DNA from: Bombardia bombarda
Taxonomy: Eukaryota; Ascomycota; Sordariomycetes; Sordariales; Lasiosphaeriaceae
Length of the DNA: 64,000 nt
Direction of reading: 5' to 3'
Assembly: GCA_030512295.1 (NCBI GenBank)
Contig: JAULSR010000003.1
Span: 2,108,001-2,172,000 of the forward strand
Part shown: piece after piece, positions 22,220 to 32,932 of the stretch
Layout of the letters: each line of letters starts with the position of its first letter
Numbering within the stretch: position 1 is the first letter of the stretch
Notes under the pieces: model-generated
Database searches by the model: none
The model's input: only the letters and a program-made list of their open reading frames with translations
Told to the model about the DNA's origin: nothing
Translations under genes and position numbers: made by a program

Positions 22220-22675
22220 ATGGGCATCATCCACATCGTCATGTTTGGCTTCAAGCCGCTGGCGACCCCAGAAGAGGTTCAACAAGTAGGTTGCTTGCGA
22301 CCGTGACCTGAGCATACACGCCCATACTGATGGAAAGAAACCAGGTGTGCAGCGGCATGCTGGCCCTCAAGGACAAATGCATCCACCCACAGACGAATAA
22401 GCCATATCTGAAGACATCGGTGGGAGGGGCAGACAGCAGCCCAGAGGGCCGACAGGTAAGATACTCGAGCACTTCCCGGACGAGATACACGGAGGCTGAC
22501 TGTGAGTGACTGAACCCAGCATGGAATCAGCCATGCCTTCCTGAGTGAGTTTGAGAGTCAAGAGGATAGAAAGTACTACATTGAGAAAGATCCGGCACAT
22601 CTCGAGTTTGTGAAGAGTGTCGACGGCATCGTCGAAAAGATTCAAGTCGTCGACTTTACCCCTGGCGTGTTTTGA
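22220..22675 (+). CDS. stress-responsive A/B barrel (Dabb) domain protein
   Basis: Exons 22220-22285, 22345-22455 and 22520-22675 give 110 residues, the normal length for a single Dabb domain. The start GIIHIVMFGFKP is the first beta strand with its typical H-x2-x-F pattern, and HGISHAFLSEFESQEDRKYY followed by HLEFVKSV is the family's helix and catalytic-face region. Dabb proteins are dimeric alpha+beta barrels. Members include stress-induced proteins, EthD-like factors and some polyketide cyclases. No biosynthetic neighbours suggest a specific pathway here. Both introns are short (59 and 64 bp) with consensus ends. Confidence 0.87.
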
Positions 22676-23332
22676 GCTGGGGAGGGTGGGCCCAGGTGGA
22701 GATGACTGCCTGTCAGTGCTTGAGGCAGCAAGCTGTCACTAGGATGGGGAGCGGATTGCCAACCAACAGCCTTTGTCCAAAAATGCCATAAATGATATTA
22801 TTGCGACAATTACCTACCTAGTTGAAGACAGCACAATAATAAAGGTTCTGAAGGTTCAATCTGACCAGAAATCAGTCAGTGATGGTGAAGATGGGCTTGA
22901 TGGGGTCGAGGGGTGCTCGAGTGCTCGAGGTAGAGGTAGGGATGCTCCTCCCCCGCCATAGCGTCCCCACAGTGTTTGCCAAGGGTCCTGTCACCCCATT
23001 GGCTGGGAGCCAGCACTAGGAGCCAGTAGCTCAGCGACGTCATCCCCCAACCCACCACCCCTTCTCGTGCACACGCCACCACACGTCTCTCTCTCCAGGC
23101 AGCCAACGAGAGATCGGCAAATAACGACCGCGACGATACTTGAAAGAATCTGTTCACTGCTGACTCTGATCCGTCATCACCAGGTATGTGCGCAGTCGAG
23201 AGCGCACTGCATCCATGCCTCTCCAGGCGACGCCAACTAACTCCTAATCAGCTACCGACCGACAGCCTCGCCTTCTCCATCAACGACGCCGATATCTGCA
23301 GATCGACAGCCATCGCACAGAATCGGGCCAAG
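22676..23332. other. intergenic region and leader of the 23333 gene
   Basis: No gene. A TA-rich patch near 22780-22850 is followed by CT-rich sequence (23080-23200) upstream of the next start codon. Confidence 0.45.
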
Positions 23333-24782
23333 ATGTCACAACCATACCAACCCACACTGATCAACCTCCCGCAGCCGCCCTCGAACCCAGACACCCCATC
23401 CGAGATGCCGTGAGTCGTCGCCGTTTCTCTCCTCCTAAGCTCTAAACCCCTGCTAACCCGCAACTTCTTGCGCCAGCGGCACCCCAACCAGCACCACCAC
23501 CTCCCTCTCCGCCCTCTCCACCACCGCCATCAAAGACGGCTCGCGCGGCCACATGCCCCACAGCTCCAACCACCGCGGCAACCAGCAGACCCTCTCCACC
23601 AGCGAAGCCGAGCGCGCCGACCGCATCAGCCGCCTCGCCGGCCTCTCCACCATCTCGACCGGCCACAACCCCACCACCGCCGCCGCCGCCTACGCCCGCA
23701 ACCCCAACAACCCCAACCCCAACTCCCCCCAGACAACACCCACCTCAACCGGCTTCCCCATCCCGGTGACCCACACCACCGCCCCCGGCGGCCTGACCCC
23801 GTCCTACTTCGACACGGCCGGCCAGCCCGTCGCCGCCACCAAGATGAGCACCGTCGGCACCGCCAGCGCGAGCACCACCACCACCGCCGAGATGATCGCC
23901 GCCGGCAGCCGCAGCGAGCGCTACCCGCTGGGCCTGGGCGGCGGCGAGGACGCGCTGAGCGAGGAGACGACAGAGATGGACTCGGCCAGCGCCAGCGGCT
24001 ACATGATGGGCGACGACGACGGCGACGACGACGACGCCGACGACGCCATGGACGAGGACATGATGATGGAGGACCTGGACAACCCGGGCGGGTTCGAGGA
24101 GGAGGAGGAGGAGGAGGACCGCATGTCGGACGACGGCAACGCCAGCCTGGTCGGCTTTGGCGAGGGCGCCGGGAGCACTGTTTCCGGACCGATCTACCAT
24201 CGCCGGCAGCCGCTGTCGGCGGCGCAGAGCAGCTCGGCCGGCGCCATGGCCGCCAGCGGCTGGGGGCTCGAGCGCAGCGGCTCGGGGCTGTCTGAAGGAG
24301 GGGGCGGGGGGGTGGCTGGACGGAGAGAGCTTTTTCGAGGATCGGAGCGTGACCGCGAGGTGGCTGGGAGCGATACGCCCGTCAGCCAGTCGGCTGCGAT
24401 GGAGCGCCGGGAGGCGCGCATGGTCGATGGCGTCGCGCTCGATGGCGCGGCGGTGGGTCCGAGCGTGGCGGACGACGATGTGTTTGTGGATACCACGACC
24501 AGAGGGCCGGTGCCTATCCAGCAGGGGCAGGCGTCGGAGACGACGGAGCAGCAGCAGCAGTCGTACTCGCGCTCGCGAACGCATCCGTATTCGCGTCCGC
24601 TGCCGCAGCATGCTCAGGTTACAGCCGCCTCGGGGTCGGAAACCAGCCTGCGGGAGACGGCAGAGGACATTGTCCGTGAGAGGCTCGACAATGGAGAGAG
24701 CCGGGTCGGGACCACGGCGCTGGGCAGCCCCAAGGGAGACGACGAGCCGCTGGGACGCTTCTATTTCGAGGAGCGCAAATAG
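23333..24782 (+). CDS. acidic, low-complexity protein of unknown function
   Basis: Exon 23333-23409, intron 23410-23476, exon 23477-24782; 460 residues. The Ser/Thr/Pro-rich N-terminus carries SEAERADRISRLAGLSTI. The middle has an extreme acidic run (DDDGDDDDADDAMDEDMMM, then GGFEEEEEEEDRMSDDG) followed by NASLVGFGEGAGSTVSGPIY, which looks like a conserved short motif. A Gln run (EQQQQS) and RFYFEERK close the protein. Composition suggests a nuclear or regulatory protein with a short linear motif around NASLVGFGEG. I do not recognise the family. Confidence 0.75.
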
Positions 24783-25058
24783 GGGAGAATTGCGAGTTTA
24801 TGTATCTGCTTCCCCTGGATGGGTTGCAGATGTCTTTTGGTCTGGCGTTTGATATATAGGTAGTGGGTGCTTTCCACTCCACTGGCTTTGGTAGCCTTGC
24901 TGGTAGGTAGCTTTGGGAATGGTCTGGTTTCGCTTGTGGGTCTTTTTGGTACGGTGCAGGTAAGCAAGGTACCCAAGGTAGGTTATATTATGAGCGTGAG
25001 TAAGTAGTATCACTCTATCTTGCGGGCTCTGCAGGGTCGGATAACGTGGTTAAGGGCT

Positions 25059-25107
<49 letters not shown>

Positions 25108-25606
25108 ACACTTACTTTGTGTGTTTTGGGATTTATCATGTGTAACTGTCAGCAGGATTATGTTGTCAGTTTTTTTACGACTCAAAATGGGTATTGCTTC
25201 ATTTTCAGCTGTGCTTTCAAGCATGTCGCTGCTGTACGGGCTGATATCGCTCTGCTGTTTCTTCACAAGCAAGTCACCGCCACAATAACTAGCAGCGTTG
25301 CAATGAAGCACAATCGACTGAAGCCAGCAAGAATGATAAAAGTATCCCCAAAAAGGGGCTCATAATAGCTAGCTAAATACATATATATATGCATGCAGCG
25401 CATGGGTATTATAAACCATATGTGCAAACTACGACTACGGCCAGGGGACATAGCACGACCTGGCAAAAGCAAAAAAGCTCTCTCGCCCTCCATTCCAAAC
25501 ATTACAACCGAAGAGTGCTCGCTCACACAGTCGATAAAATCCTAGAGCCTATCCATCCAGCTAATATTGCGCGCCAACGCCAAAAACTCCTTGATTGCCA
25601 ACTAGA
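24783..25606. other. convergent intergenic region
   Basis: It lies between the 3' ends of the 23333 gene and the Myb-like gene. The CA microsatellite listed separately is its only notable element. Confidence 0.5.
25062..25105. repeat. (AC)n dinucleotide microsatellite
   Basis: About 22 uninterrupted AC units between two convergent genes. Confidence 0.95.
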
Positions 25607-28600
25607 CTAGACACGACGTCGCTGCGATCCCGCCTGTCTCTGCGACCCAGACTCTACTTTAGCCGGTATGTCGTCCATGTCATCCATATCGCTGCTAATG
25701 TCGCTGTACGCATGGGCCGCCGACTTGGGAGTAGGAGTAGCAGCCTCTTTCGTCTTGGCCGTCTTCTTGCTCGACTTGGACCCAGAGGCCTTGGTCGCCA
25801 GCTTGGCAATGGTTGCTGCACCGCCGTTGGGCGACCGGAGCGTCTTGCGTCGCTTGGAGAGAGAGCTCTCGATGCCGCCGCTGACAGCTTGGGATGAAAG
25901 AGACAGGCGTCGAGCCCCCTTTGGGCCGGCAACGGGTGTCTCTGTGCTGGTGGGAGGAGGCAGCAGCACTGTCTCCTTCTCTTGTCCGAGCTTTCTCTTC
26001 TTCTTGGGAGAGGACGGGAGGGCCTTTCGTTGCTGCTTGCGTAAAGATGCTGTGGCTGCTGCTTCCGGCTCTGCATCGGCCTGCCCTGCACCGGAGTTGG
26101 CAGCTTCATCTTCGTTGTTGCCTAGCTCTACGCTCTCTGCTCTCACGACGGCTGGCTCGTCATCATTTTGAGCAGAAGCAGCCACAGGTGCGTCGTCCAT
26201 CTTGGTGTCGGGGTCGCCAAGCACGCTTTCATCCACCTCCTCATCCGGCGAAGGCAGCGAAACTCGCTCCTTCCTGACACTCTGGCGTTTAGCCCTCCGG
26301 CTGGTGCTCAGTGCGGCCGTCTGCACAACAGGCTCCTCCACATCTTCATCGTCGGACGGATCGACGTGGCTGTTGGAGCGCATGTTCTCCTGTGTCGAGG
26401 GTTTCCACAATTCAGCCCGCGGCTGTCTATACACTCGTTTTGGCGCCGACGACGACGCTACAGAAGACTGCCGAGCGCCCCGCTTCGCTTGACGTTTCGC
26501 CGGGGTCGCAGCCTTGCTGGGGGAGGGCGTGGCCTCTTCCGCCAGATCGTTGATGGCGCCGTCCGCCTCGTACATGTCGCAGATATACTTTGCGCAGTCG
26601 TCAGTCCTCTTAGACTCCCAGTCCGGGACGGTTTCTCTCAGTCGCCCCCAGGTGACAAGCAGCGCCTGGCGCTCGTATTTTCTGTTAAAGACGGGTCCTA
26701 TGATATCTTTCCAGCGGATCCTCGACTCCTTACCAACACCCGAGTCGCGAATGGCGCATGTCAAGAGGTATTTATCTGTCGGTGGCATCTTGCGAAGCTC
26801 CTTGCGGGCCTTGTCCAGACGCCAGGACGGGCCAGAGGGCAGCTTGGTGGTGATGCGGTCGGGGATCGCGTCGGCCGCCTGCAGTCGTCTCCACTTCTCC
26901 AGACACTGCAGGCGGCTTCTGGTGTAGTTCATGGCCACGCTGATCTGCTGCCAGTTGATGAGGTTTTCGACCGACTGGTCGGCATCTCCTTCCTGGGCCA
27001 AATGTTCCCGGATGCCCTCGGTGGCGCGTTCAATGGCGGCATAGAACTGGTCTTCCTCTTCGACTGTCCAGTAGTCCTTGTTGGCCTTGTTGCCGCAGAT
27101 GAGGTAATTCCGATACCTGTCCCTGACATCTTTCTGGTGGCGGTTGATCAGGCCTCCAATCTCGCTCCATTTCGTCCCGTGGACCTTGATCATTTGCATC
27201 AGCTCCTCATCCTGCTCCGGAGTCCATGTGCCCCGCGCAACAAAGGTGTGGTAGCGCTGCCTGCACCAATTGATGAGTTTTTGGCGCGGCCGCGAAGGAC
27301 ATGCCTCAACCACACTACTCCATAGCTGCTGGTGAACAGCCGATCCGTCCATACGGGGATTGGATTGGATCACTCGGGCAATCTCTTCGTGGGTCAGGTC
27401 CTCGTTCTGCCGCACCATCTCGACCGCACTATCAACCTGGGCCTGCTCTGCCGCTGTGAGCTTACCAGTCCGATAATTTTTGCCTTGCTTTGAACGCTGC
27501 TCTGCATCTTCGTCCGAGTGCTGAGCCGCATCATCATCGATGGCAGCTTCTTTTTTGGATTGCTTCTTTTTGGCACGCTTAGTAGCAGCAGCAGCAGTTG
27601 AAGGACCTGCCTCGGATGACACTCGAGTTCGTGCACGTTTTGCTCTTGGCGTCTTGGTCGGGACCACCACATCATCCGGGGGTAGTTCGGCGAACGCGTC
27701 AGCAATCTCCTCATTCTCGCGAGAAAAGTATGGCGTCTTTGGCTTTCTCTTGACGCTCCTCGATGACTTGGGGGTTTTGGCGGATGGTGCAGGGGGTGTT
27801 GGCGCGACATCCACCTCGTCTGCCTCGGCAGGTTCCGCATCGGCTGGGGGGTCTTGATTCTTGTTGCTTTGGTCCAGCTCCGCGCTTTCAGGGTTGTAAA
27901 CATCTTGGGCCCTTTTTGCTCTGCGAGATGCATGAGGTGTCTTTTTCGCAGGACTGGAAGTTTTCTTCTTCTGAGTAAGCCCAGCACTAGCTTCGGCAAC
28001 CGATCGTTGACTCGTGGGCGAAGAAGCCCGAGATTCTCTATCTGGCGCATCAGGCTGTTGCTGGTCGATGTTGGTATTGCTGACAACGCTCTTTGGTCCA
28101 GAGTTGGTTTCCCGACCGCTGGCCTCTAAATCGTCGCCATCTTCTCTGTCGTGGGGCTCCTCGCTGTCGGTCACACCAGAGCCATCGGATACATGATCTG
28201 CTCCACCTAGAGACGGAAGACTGGCTTCCACATTGGATGCCTCTGGATCGGCCATTTCTTTATCTTCGACATCGTCCGGTCTCTGAACAGACAAAACATC
28301 AGACACGACAGATGCCGCGTCCGATTCGGGTCTGGCAGGCGCGTTATCATCGTCACTGTCGGCTTCTTCGCTGCTCTTGACAGCCGGGAGGCCGTGTCCA
28401 AGCACTTGTGAACCCGCATTGCCGTTCACCTCCATCTCGTGGTCTGATTCTTGGACCTCCCCATCGTCACTTTCTGCCTCTTCGCTGCTCTTAGCGGTTG
28501 AGAGGCCATGCCCAAGGGACGGCGAGCCCGCAATACTATCCACTTCCATCCCGTGGTCCGACTCTGGCAGCCCCTCCGGCTTCATCTCACCATTTCCATC

Positions 28601-29584
28601 TTTAACAGACGTGGTGTCGAGCTCCATTGACCTAAAAGCTTGCAAAGCCGCACGCAATGGCGCCGATACAGCCTCGGCAGGGTTCTGAGACGCAGTGCGC
28701 GCTCGTCGCTGCTGCCTTGCCACAATTAGAGACTGAGACTCCTGATCCGCCTCCTCCTCGCGCTTAGCCTTGATGTTATTGCTAATTAACTCCGCTTCAT
28801 CGTGATCTGACCCGGCGTCCTCCTGCCCCTCAGTCGCTATACCGTTGCTGGGGAGGCCAACTTCCTGGGGGCTACCAGCTCTTTCACCAGAGGGCTCGGG
28901 CTTGGCCTCCTCCTCTCCATCCGAAACCACAGCCTCCTCCAGCGGCTCGAGAGGAAGATCGCTTCTCCGCTTCTTGTGCGATCTGGCGGCGCTGCTGCTG
29001 TGTCCTCCCCGCTCATCCAGTCTCGCCGCCTTGACACTGGATGGAACCTCGACAGTCTCATCCACGTCGCTAATTGGGTCATCTGCGAGATCCGTAGGAG
29101 GGTCTGCGTTCTTTTTGCTGGCCTTCTTCCCCTTCTTACTGCTTTTTTTCTTTCGAATTCCTGCTGGCGGGGAGTACGGCCGTCCAGCGACGGCCGACAG
29201 GTCGGGGAGTTGCTGCGACGGCGAAAACGTAGTCGGCGATTCCGACCGCCGTGGTAGCAGCTCCTCATCGTTATCTTCTTCTGTGTCTCTTTGTCGCTTC
29301 TTGCTCTTCTTCTTCTTCTTTTTCCTGGACGAGGGCGACTGCGCAGACGCGACTTCAGGCTGCGTCGCAGGTCGGGCAAATTCTTCGGGCGACACGCCGC
29401 GAGATTTGCGCATGTCGGGCATCGTTGACGGGAATCGCGGCAGGCCGTCGGCGGCGTCGCCGTCACCCCCGTTCGCATGAGGGGCAGAGTTTGACGGGTG
29501 GTCGTAGCGAGGCAGGGGAGACGCAGACCGGCTCCTCTCCTCCCCTTCCTCCAGCTCCGGTTGGCTCGAGGTGTTGCCCATCAT
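25607..29584 (-). CDS. REB1/TTF1-like Myb DNA-binding protein
   Basis: A single uninterrupted frame of 1325 residues is read from the first ATG, at 29584; an upstream non-ATG extension is unlikely. The second ATG, three bases on, would give an N-terminus MGNTSSQPE that fits a myristoylation signal. The N-terminal ~700 residues are charged and low complexity with Lys-rich clusters (RKKKKKKSKKRQR). The DNA-binding region has Myb/SANT repeats at about residues 785-828 (GTWTPEQDEELMQMI) and about 837-905 (DYWTVEEEDQFYAAI), followed by a related Trp-containing segment to about 975. This order and the preceding helical SAVEMVRQNEDLTHEEIARV match the fungal REB1 / TTF-I group, which binds rDNA terminators and promoter sites and blocks replication forks. 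The target in this organism is inferred, not shown. The C-terminal tail is again basic. Confidence 0.82.
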   Translation of the reverse strand: MMGNTSSQPELEEGEERSRSASPLPRYDHPSNSAPHANGGDGDAADGLPRFPSTMPDMRKSRGVSPEEFARPATQPEVASAQSPSSRKKKKKKSKKRQRDTEEDNDEELLPRRSESPTTFSPSQQLPDLSAVAGRPYSPPAGIRKKKSSKKGKKASKKNADPPTDLADDPISDVDETVEVPSSVKAARLDERGGHSSSAARSHKKRRSDLPLEPLEEAVVSDGEEEAKPEPSGERAGSPQEVGLPSNGIATEGQEDAGSDHDEAELISNNIKAKREEEADQESQSLIVARQQRRARTASQNPAEAVSAPLRAALQAFRSMELDTTSVKDGNGEMKPEGLPESDHGMEVDSIAGSPSLGHGLSTAKSSEEAESDDGEVQESDHEMEVNGNAGSQVLGHGLPAVKSSEEADSDDDNAPARPESDAASVVSDVLSVQRPDDVEDKEMADPEASNVEASLPSLGGADHVSDGSGVTDSEEPHDREDGDDLEASGRETNSGPKSVVSNTNIDQQQPDAPDRESRASSPTSQRSVAEASAGLTQKKKTSSPAKKTPHASRRAKRAQDVYNPESAELDQSNKNQDPPADAEPAEADEVDVAPTPPAPSAKTPKSSRSVKRKPKTPYFSRENEEIADAFAELPPDDVVVPTKTPRAKRARTRVSSEAGPSTAAAATKRAKKKQSKKEAAIDDDAAQHSDEDAEQRSKQGKNYRTGKLTAAEQAQVDSAVEMVRQNEDLTHEEIARVIQSNPRMDGSAVHQQLWSSVVEACPSRPRQKLINWCRQRYHTFVARGTWTPEQDEELMQMIKVHGTKWSEIGGLINRHQKDVRDRYRNYLICGNKANKDYWTVEEEDQFYAAIERATEGIREHLAQEGDADQSVENLINWQQISVAMNYTRSRLQCLEKWRRLQAADAIPDRITTKLPSGPSWRLDKARKELRKMPPTDKYLLTCAIRDSGVGKESRIRWKDIIGPVFNRKYERQALLVTWGRLRETVPDWESKRTDDCAKYICDMYEADGAINDLAEEATPSPSKAATPAKRQAKRGARQSSVASSSAPKRVYRQPRAELWKPSTQENMRSNSHVDPSDDEDVEEPVVQTAALSTSRRAKRQSVRKERVSLPSPDEEVDESVLGDPDTKMDDAPVAASAQNDDEPAVVRAESVELGNNEDEAANSGAGQADAEPEAAATASLRKQQRKALPSSPKKKRKLGQEKETVLLPPPTSTETPVAGPKGARRLSLSSQAVSGGIESSLSKRRKTLRSPNGGAATIAKLATKASGSKSSKKTAKTKEAATPTPKSAAHAYSDISSDMDDMDDIPAKVESGSQRQAGSQRRRV

Positions 29585-30115
29585 GATCTGTTGTCGCGCG
29601 AGCCCAGAGCAGGCTTTGTCATGACCTACGAGAGTCGTCGTCGTCAATCGTCGTTGATTGCTGTCATGCAATCGCTGTGGCTCGTTGTATGTAGTTTTTT
29701 TTTTTTTTCCTTCATTCACGATCGCAGACGCGCAGCGCGAAGTGGTGGAGAACGCGAAATTTCGTACAGAATCACTAGCGCGGAGCTTGCCTGTCTCATC
29801 CCCTGCGCCTTCTCCAAATCAATTGCTGCTGGGAGGTGGCCCAGGTGGGGCGCGGCGGGCAGGGCTGATGCGACACAAACACGCTAAAACGAGGGGCTCC
29901 CAGCAATGCTACAGGGGTTGCTATTGTTCAACCGCACCCCAATCTTATCTCAGCTTGATGTCGCTCCAATTTCACGCTCATCAACAACTCTGCTCGCCTT
30001 CAGATCACAGTGACAAGCAACTCTTCATTCACAGCTTACACTGCCTAATTATCTAGCGCAGCACATAGAATACATGCGTACCGATTACTACAGTAGCTAC
30101 CAAAAAAACACAATC
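29585..30115. other. intergenic region and leader of the Myb-like gene
   Basis: No gene. An A/T run at about 29696-29709 lies just upstream of the minus-strand start. Confidence 0.5.
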
Positions 30116-32932
30116 TCATCCACCGCCATCGCCAATCCCCTTCGTCTCCTCCCCCCTCTGCCTCCTCTCCTCGTCCTCGTCCTCCTCCGCAGCCTTCTTC
30201 CAGAGCAGAGGTATAGATATCTTGCGCCGCGGCTGCCGGCGCGTGACAGACAATGACGGCAACAACGCTACAGCTGCAGCTACAGCTTGGCCGGGGCTCG
30301 CGCTCCTCGGCAGCGTCCCTGCTCCTCCCCCTCGTCGTCCTCTTCCTGTCCCGGTTCCTGCAGATGCAACCGAATCCATAGCCCCCATGAGTGCCCCTGA
30401 TGCTCCCAATGTCCCTCCCATCCCCGTCGTCGACCCTCCTGTCGCCAGTGTATCCTCCTTGACCTCGTAGATGGAGGGCGGCTTGGTTTTCTTCAGCTTG
30501 GGAAAGCCGAGTGCCTTGACGACCTTTTGGAATCCCGTGGGCCCTGATGGGCGCTCCGGCGAGCTGTCGGGGCTCCAGCGTGACGTCATGCCGGCATTGT
30601 CTCCTCCCGAAGGCGGTGGAGTCACCGGTCTTGTTGCCGTGATCGGTGGGCTCAGCGGTGCGGTTGGCGGCGTTGGCGATGGGTCTAGATTTGGCGTCAG
30701 TGGGTGCTTTGGAACGGCAGCGCTGCTGTTTGCGCGCTGCCGTCCGCGAGGGGGGTGTGAGGTGGATGATGGTTGCCATGATCTTGCGGCGCCCCAGTTC
30801 GCGTTCAGCTCCAGCGGGCCAGGCCTGGACGAAGGGCGTCGTGGGTGCGAGGGCTGTGATGACGAAGGAATCGGAATTGGTTCTGCTGTGCTCGAGTCTG
30901 GAGCAGAGTAGAGGTGTGGACTTGAGGGTGAGTGCAGCAACGCCTTGGGGCGGCCAACTGCTGCCGACTCGGCCTCTTTCGAGGACCGTTGCGAGGCCTT
31001 TCCGTCGTTGGCATCCTCCATGAACGAGACCGATTTCCGGCTGGCAATTGAGGAGCGTATGGTGTTGAGCATTGTATCCCCAGACATGCCGCTTCCTCGG
31101 TCAACGGTGCTGCTACTCCAGCTTCCCTTTTTCGTCGCCCATGAGATTGACCTGTCCATGTCGAATGCAGTTTGTTCCGAGGCTGGACTGCGCTGTAGAG
31201 AAGACACCAAGGCATTTCCGGCCTGCGATGGCGGTGTGCCCGCGCGGGGCGGGATACTGTGATGAGGGCTCGTCGGTGGCATCAACGACTCCTCCAGGCG
31301 GATCTGAGAAGGTACATGACGAAGCGCTTGATCTTGAACTGTCCCAGATGCGCTCGACAAGTCTGATACATCGGCTCGGGAGCCACTCTGAACATCTGCT
31401 GATTCTGACGGTTTGTCGACATTTGTACTCGGTGTGCGAGGAGGTGATTTGGAGGTAGTGAGCGGATGCGGAAACGCACTCGCCATATCGTGGTCTTGCT
31501 CAGGCACACCGACAGATGTGTCCACATCCATCGAGTCCTTGAGCGCCTCTTCGACTGCATTTGTCAACGCCCACAGTTCTGACGAGAAATTTCCGCCCAC
31601 AGACGGAACAGCACTCGATCTACACGCACCAGCTGCGATCCCTGACACTCTCTGCGAAGACGGCGACAGCTGCTGTCCCGGCTCTCCCGTCTGCTCATTA
31701 TCGGCGATGGTGGTGAGGGTTGGCGTATATCGCCGCGTCGGGCTCGAGGCGCTGCTGCGCTTCCCTTCTCTTGGTCCCGGGGTCAAGGGCAATGGCTTGG
31801 CATAATGGCCTGATAGCCGCTCTGGCGTCCTCTCCGAAAAAGAGCTCTCGAGTGATGAACTTCCAACGCCCAGTAGACTCGGCGTCGACCTCCCCCGCCC
31901 GGCCGGTTTGGGCGCGTCGGGGACTGGGGGTCGCTGTGCGGGGGATGGTCGCTGTGGCCGGGTCGGGGTACTCGGGTCGAAACCCGCCGGCGCGTCGTTG
32001 CGATGCATTTCTCTGCTTTCTGATGACGGCGCAGACGCAACGCGCAGGTGTATCTCCGGGGCGGGCGGCGTTGTTAATTTTGTTGGCGTTCTGTCTGGGG
32101 AATCGGGGAGCCGGCTGGTGGTGGTGCTTTTCTGCCTGGCGTCGCCATCCTTCTTGTCGTCGCCCGCCTCCTCGGGCCGCGATGCGTCAATCCATCTGTC
32201 GAGTCCGGTCAAACTGCATGTTGGAGTCTGCACAAGAGGGGTTGAATCATTTGTGCTCTCTGGTCTGTTGTCCCGTGTCCACTTGTCCCCTCGTCCGGTG
32301 TCATTGCCCCAACATGACCGCAGCATCGGTGATTCAGCAATCAGGGACTCGGTCAGCGTGAATTGGTCTCCAGTGTCTAGTGACAAGAGGGGCACCGACG
32401 CATCACTTTCGCTTTCTGCTCGAGACTGGCGGGACCATTGTCCATCTCGGCCCTGCTCGCTCCTGTCTGCCGTGTCTGTCCTGCGCACACTTCCGGCCCG
32501 TGAAGGCAATGACTCAGCAGAGCTGTGCAACGACATGCGGGCTTCGCTGGATGTGGAGCCCGTCCATGAGCGGAACTTGCTGTAGGTCCTTCGTAAGCCT
32601 ACAACTGCTCCATCGTCGCTTCTCGTCGCTGGATGGTCGTCACTCCATCGAGTGTCTGCTAGGTGCTGGTGCTGCGTCCGGAAGTCGCCCGACGTTGCTC
32701 CGGATCTATGCTCAGGACGCGGCATCTTGTGGTCTACTCCGTACAAATGAGACACTTGCCAAAGCTGCATGGACACGCCATGCACAGTAACAAGAGTGCG
32801 CCGGTTGATTAGCTGCTCCGGGGTGAGCTCAGGCAAGCCAGGTGCGACCGAAGGCATTCGCGGTCCTCGCACCTGCCGCCAGTACTGAGCAGCGCCTTCG
32901 AGGCCTGTGTCAGTCAGATCGGTGATTGCCAT
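30116..32932 (-). CDS. long Ser/Pro-rich protein of unknown function
   Basis: One open frame of 938 codons from ATG 32932-32930. Residues 1-75 are ordered-looking (GLEGAAQYWRQVRGPRMPSV, then LTPEQLINRRTLVTVHGVSM). The rest is mainly disordered, rich in Ser, Pro, Thr and Arg, with many S/T-P sites (ITATRPVTPPPSGGD). Islands of order occur at SWATKKGSWSSS, at SRKSVSFMEDAND, and at GFQKVVKALGFPKLKKTKPP near the C-terminus. The many S/T-P and R-x-x-S sites suggest a heavily phosphorylated scaffold. No named family is recognised. A small intron near the 5' end cannot be excluded. Confidence 0.75.
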   Translation of the reverse strand: MAITDLTDTGLEGAAQYWRQVRGPRMPSVAPGLPELTPEQLINRRTLVTVHGVSMQLWQVSHLYGVDHKMPRPEHRSGATSGDFRTQHQHLADTRWSDDHPATRSDDGAVVGLRRTYSKFRSWTGSTSSEARMSLHSSAESLPSRAGSVRRTDTADRSEQGRDGQWSRQSRAESESDASVPLLSLDTGDQFTLTESLIAESPMLRSCWGNDTGRGDKWTRDNRPESTNDSTPLVQTPTCSLTGLDRWIDASRPEEAGDDKKDGDARQKSTTTSRLPDSPDRTPTKLTTPPAPEIHLRVASAPSSESREMHRNDAPAGFDPSTPTRPQRPSPAQRPPVPDAPKPAGRGRSTPSLLGVGSSSLESSFSERTPERLSGHYAKPLPLTPGPREGKRSSASSPTRRYTPTLTTIADNEQTGEPGQQLSPSSQRVSGIAAGACRSSAVPSVGGNFSSELWALTNAVEEALKDSMDVDTSVGVPEQDHDMASAFPHPLTTSKSPPRTPSTNVDKPSESADVQSGSRADVSDLSSASGTVQDQALRHVPSQIRLEESLMPPTSPHHSIPPRAGTPPSQAGNALVSSLQRSPASEQTAFDMDRSISWATKKGSWSSSTVDRGSGMSGDTMLNTIRSSIASRKSVSFMEDANDGKASQRSSKEAESAAVGRPKALLHSPSSPHLYSAPDSSTAEPIPIPSSSQPSHPRRPSSRPGPLELNANWGAARSWQPSSTSHPPRGRQRANSSAAVPKHPLTPNLDPSPTPPTAPLSPPITATRPVTPPPSGGDNAGMTSRWSPDSSPERPSGPTGFQKVVKALGFPKLKKTKPPSIYEVKEDTLATGGSTTGMGGTLGASGALMGAMDSVASAGTGTGRGRRGGGAGTLPRSASPGQAVAAAVALLPSLSVTRRQPRRKISIPLLWKKAAEEDEDEERRQRGEETKGIGDGGG

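Noticed and set aside
23468..24295. His/Arg-rich 275-codon plus-strand frame
   Set aside because: Out-of-frame shadow of the acidic protein gene at 23333-24782.
26168..27325. 385-codon plus-strand frame
   Set aside because: Antisense shadow of the Myb-like gene; composition mirrors its codons.
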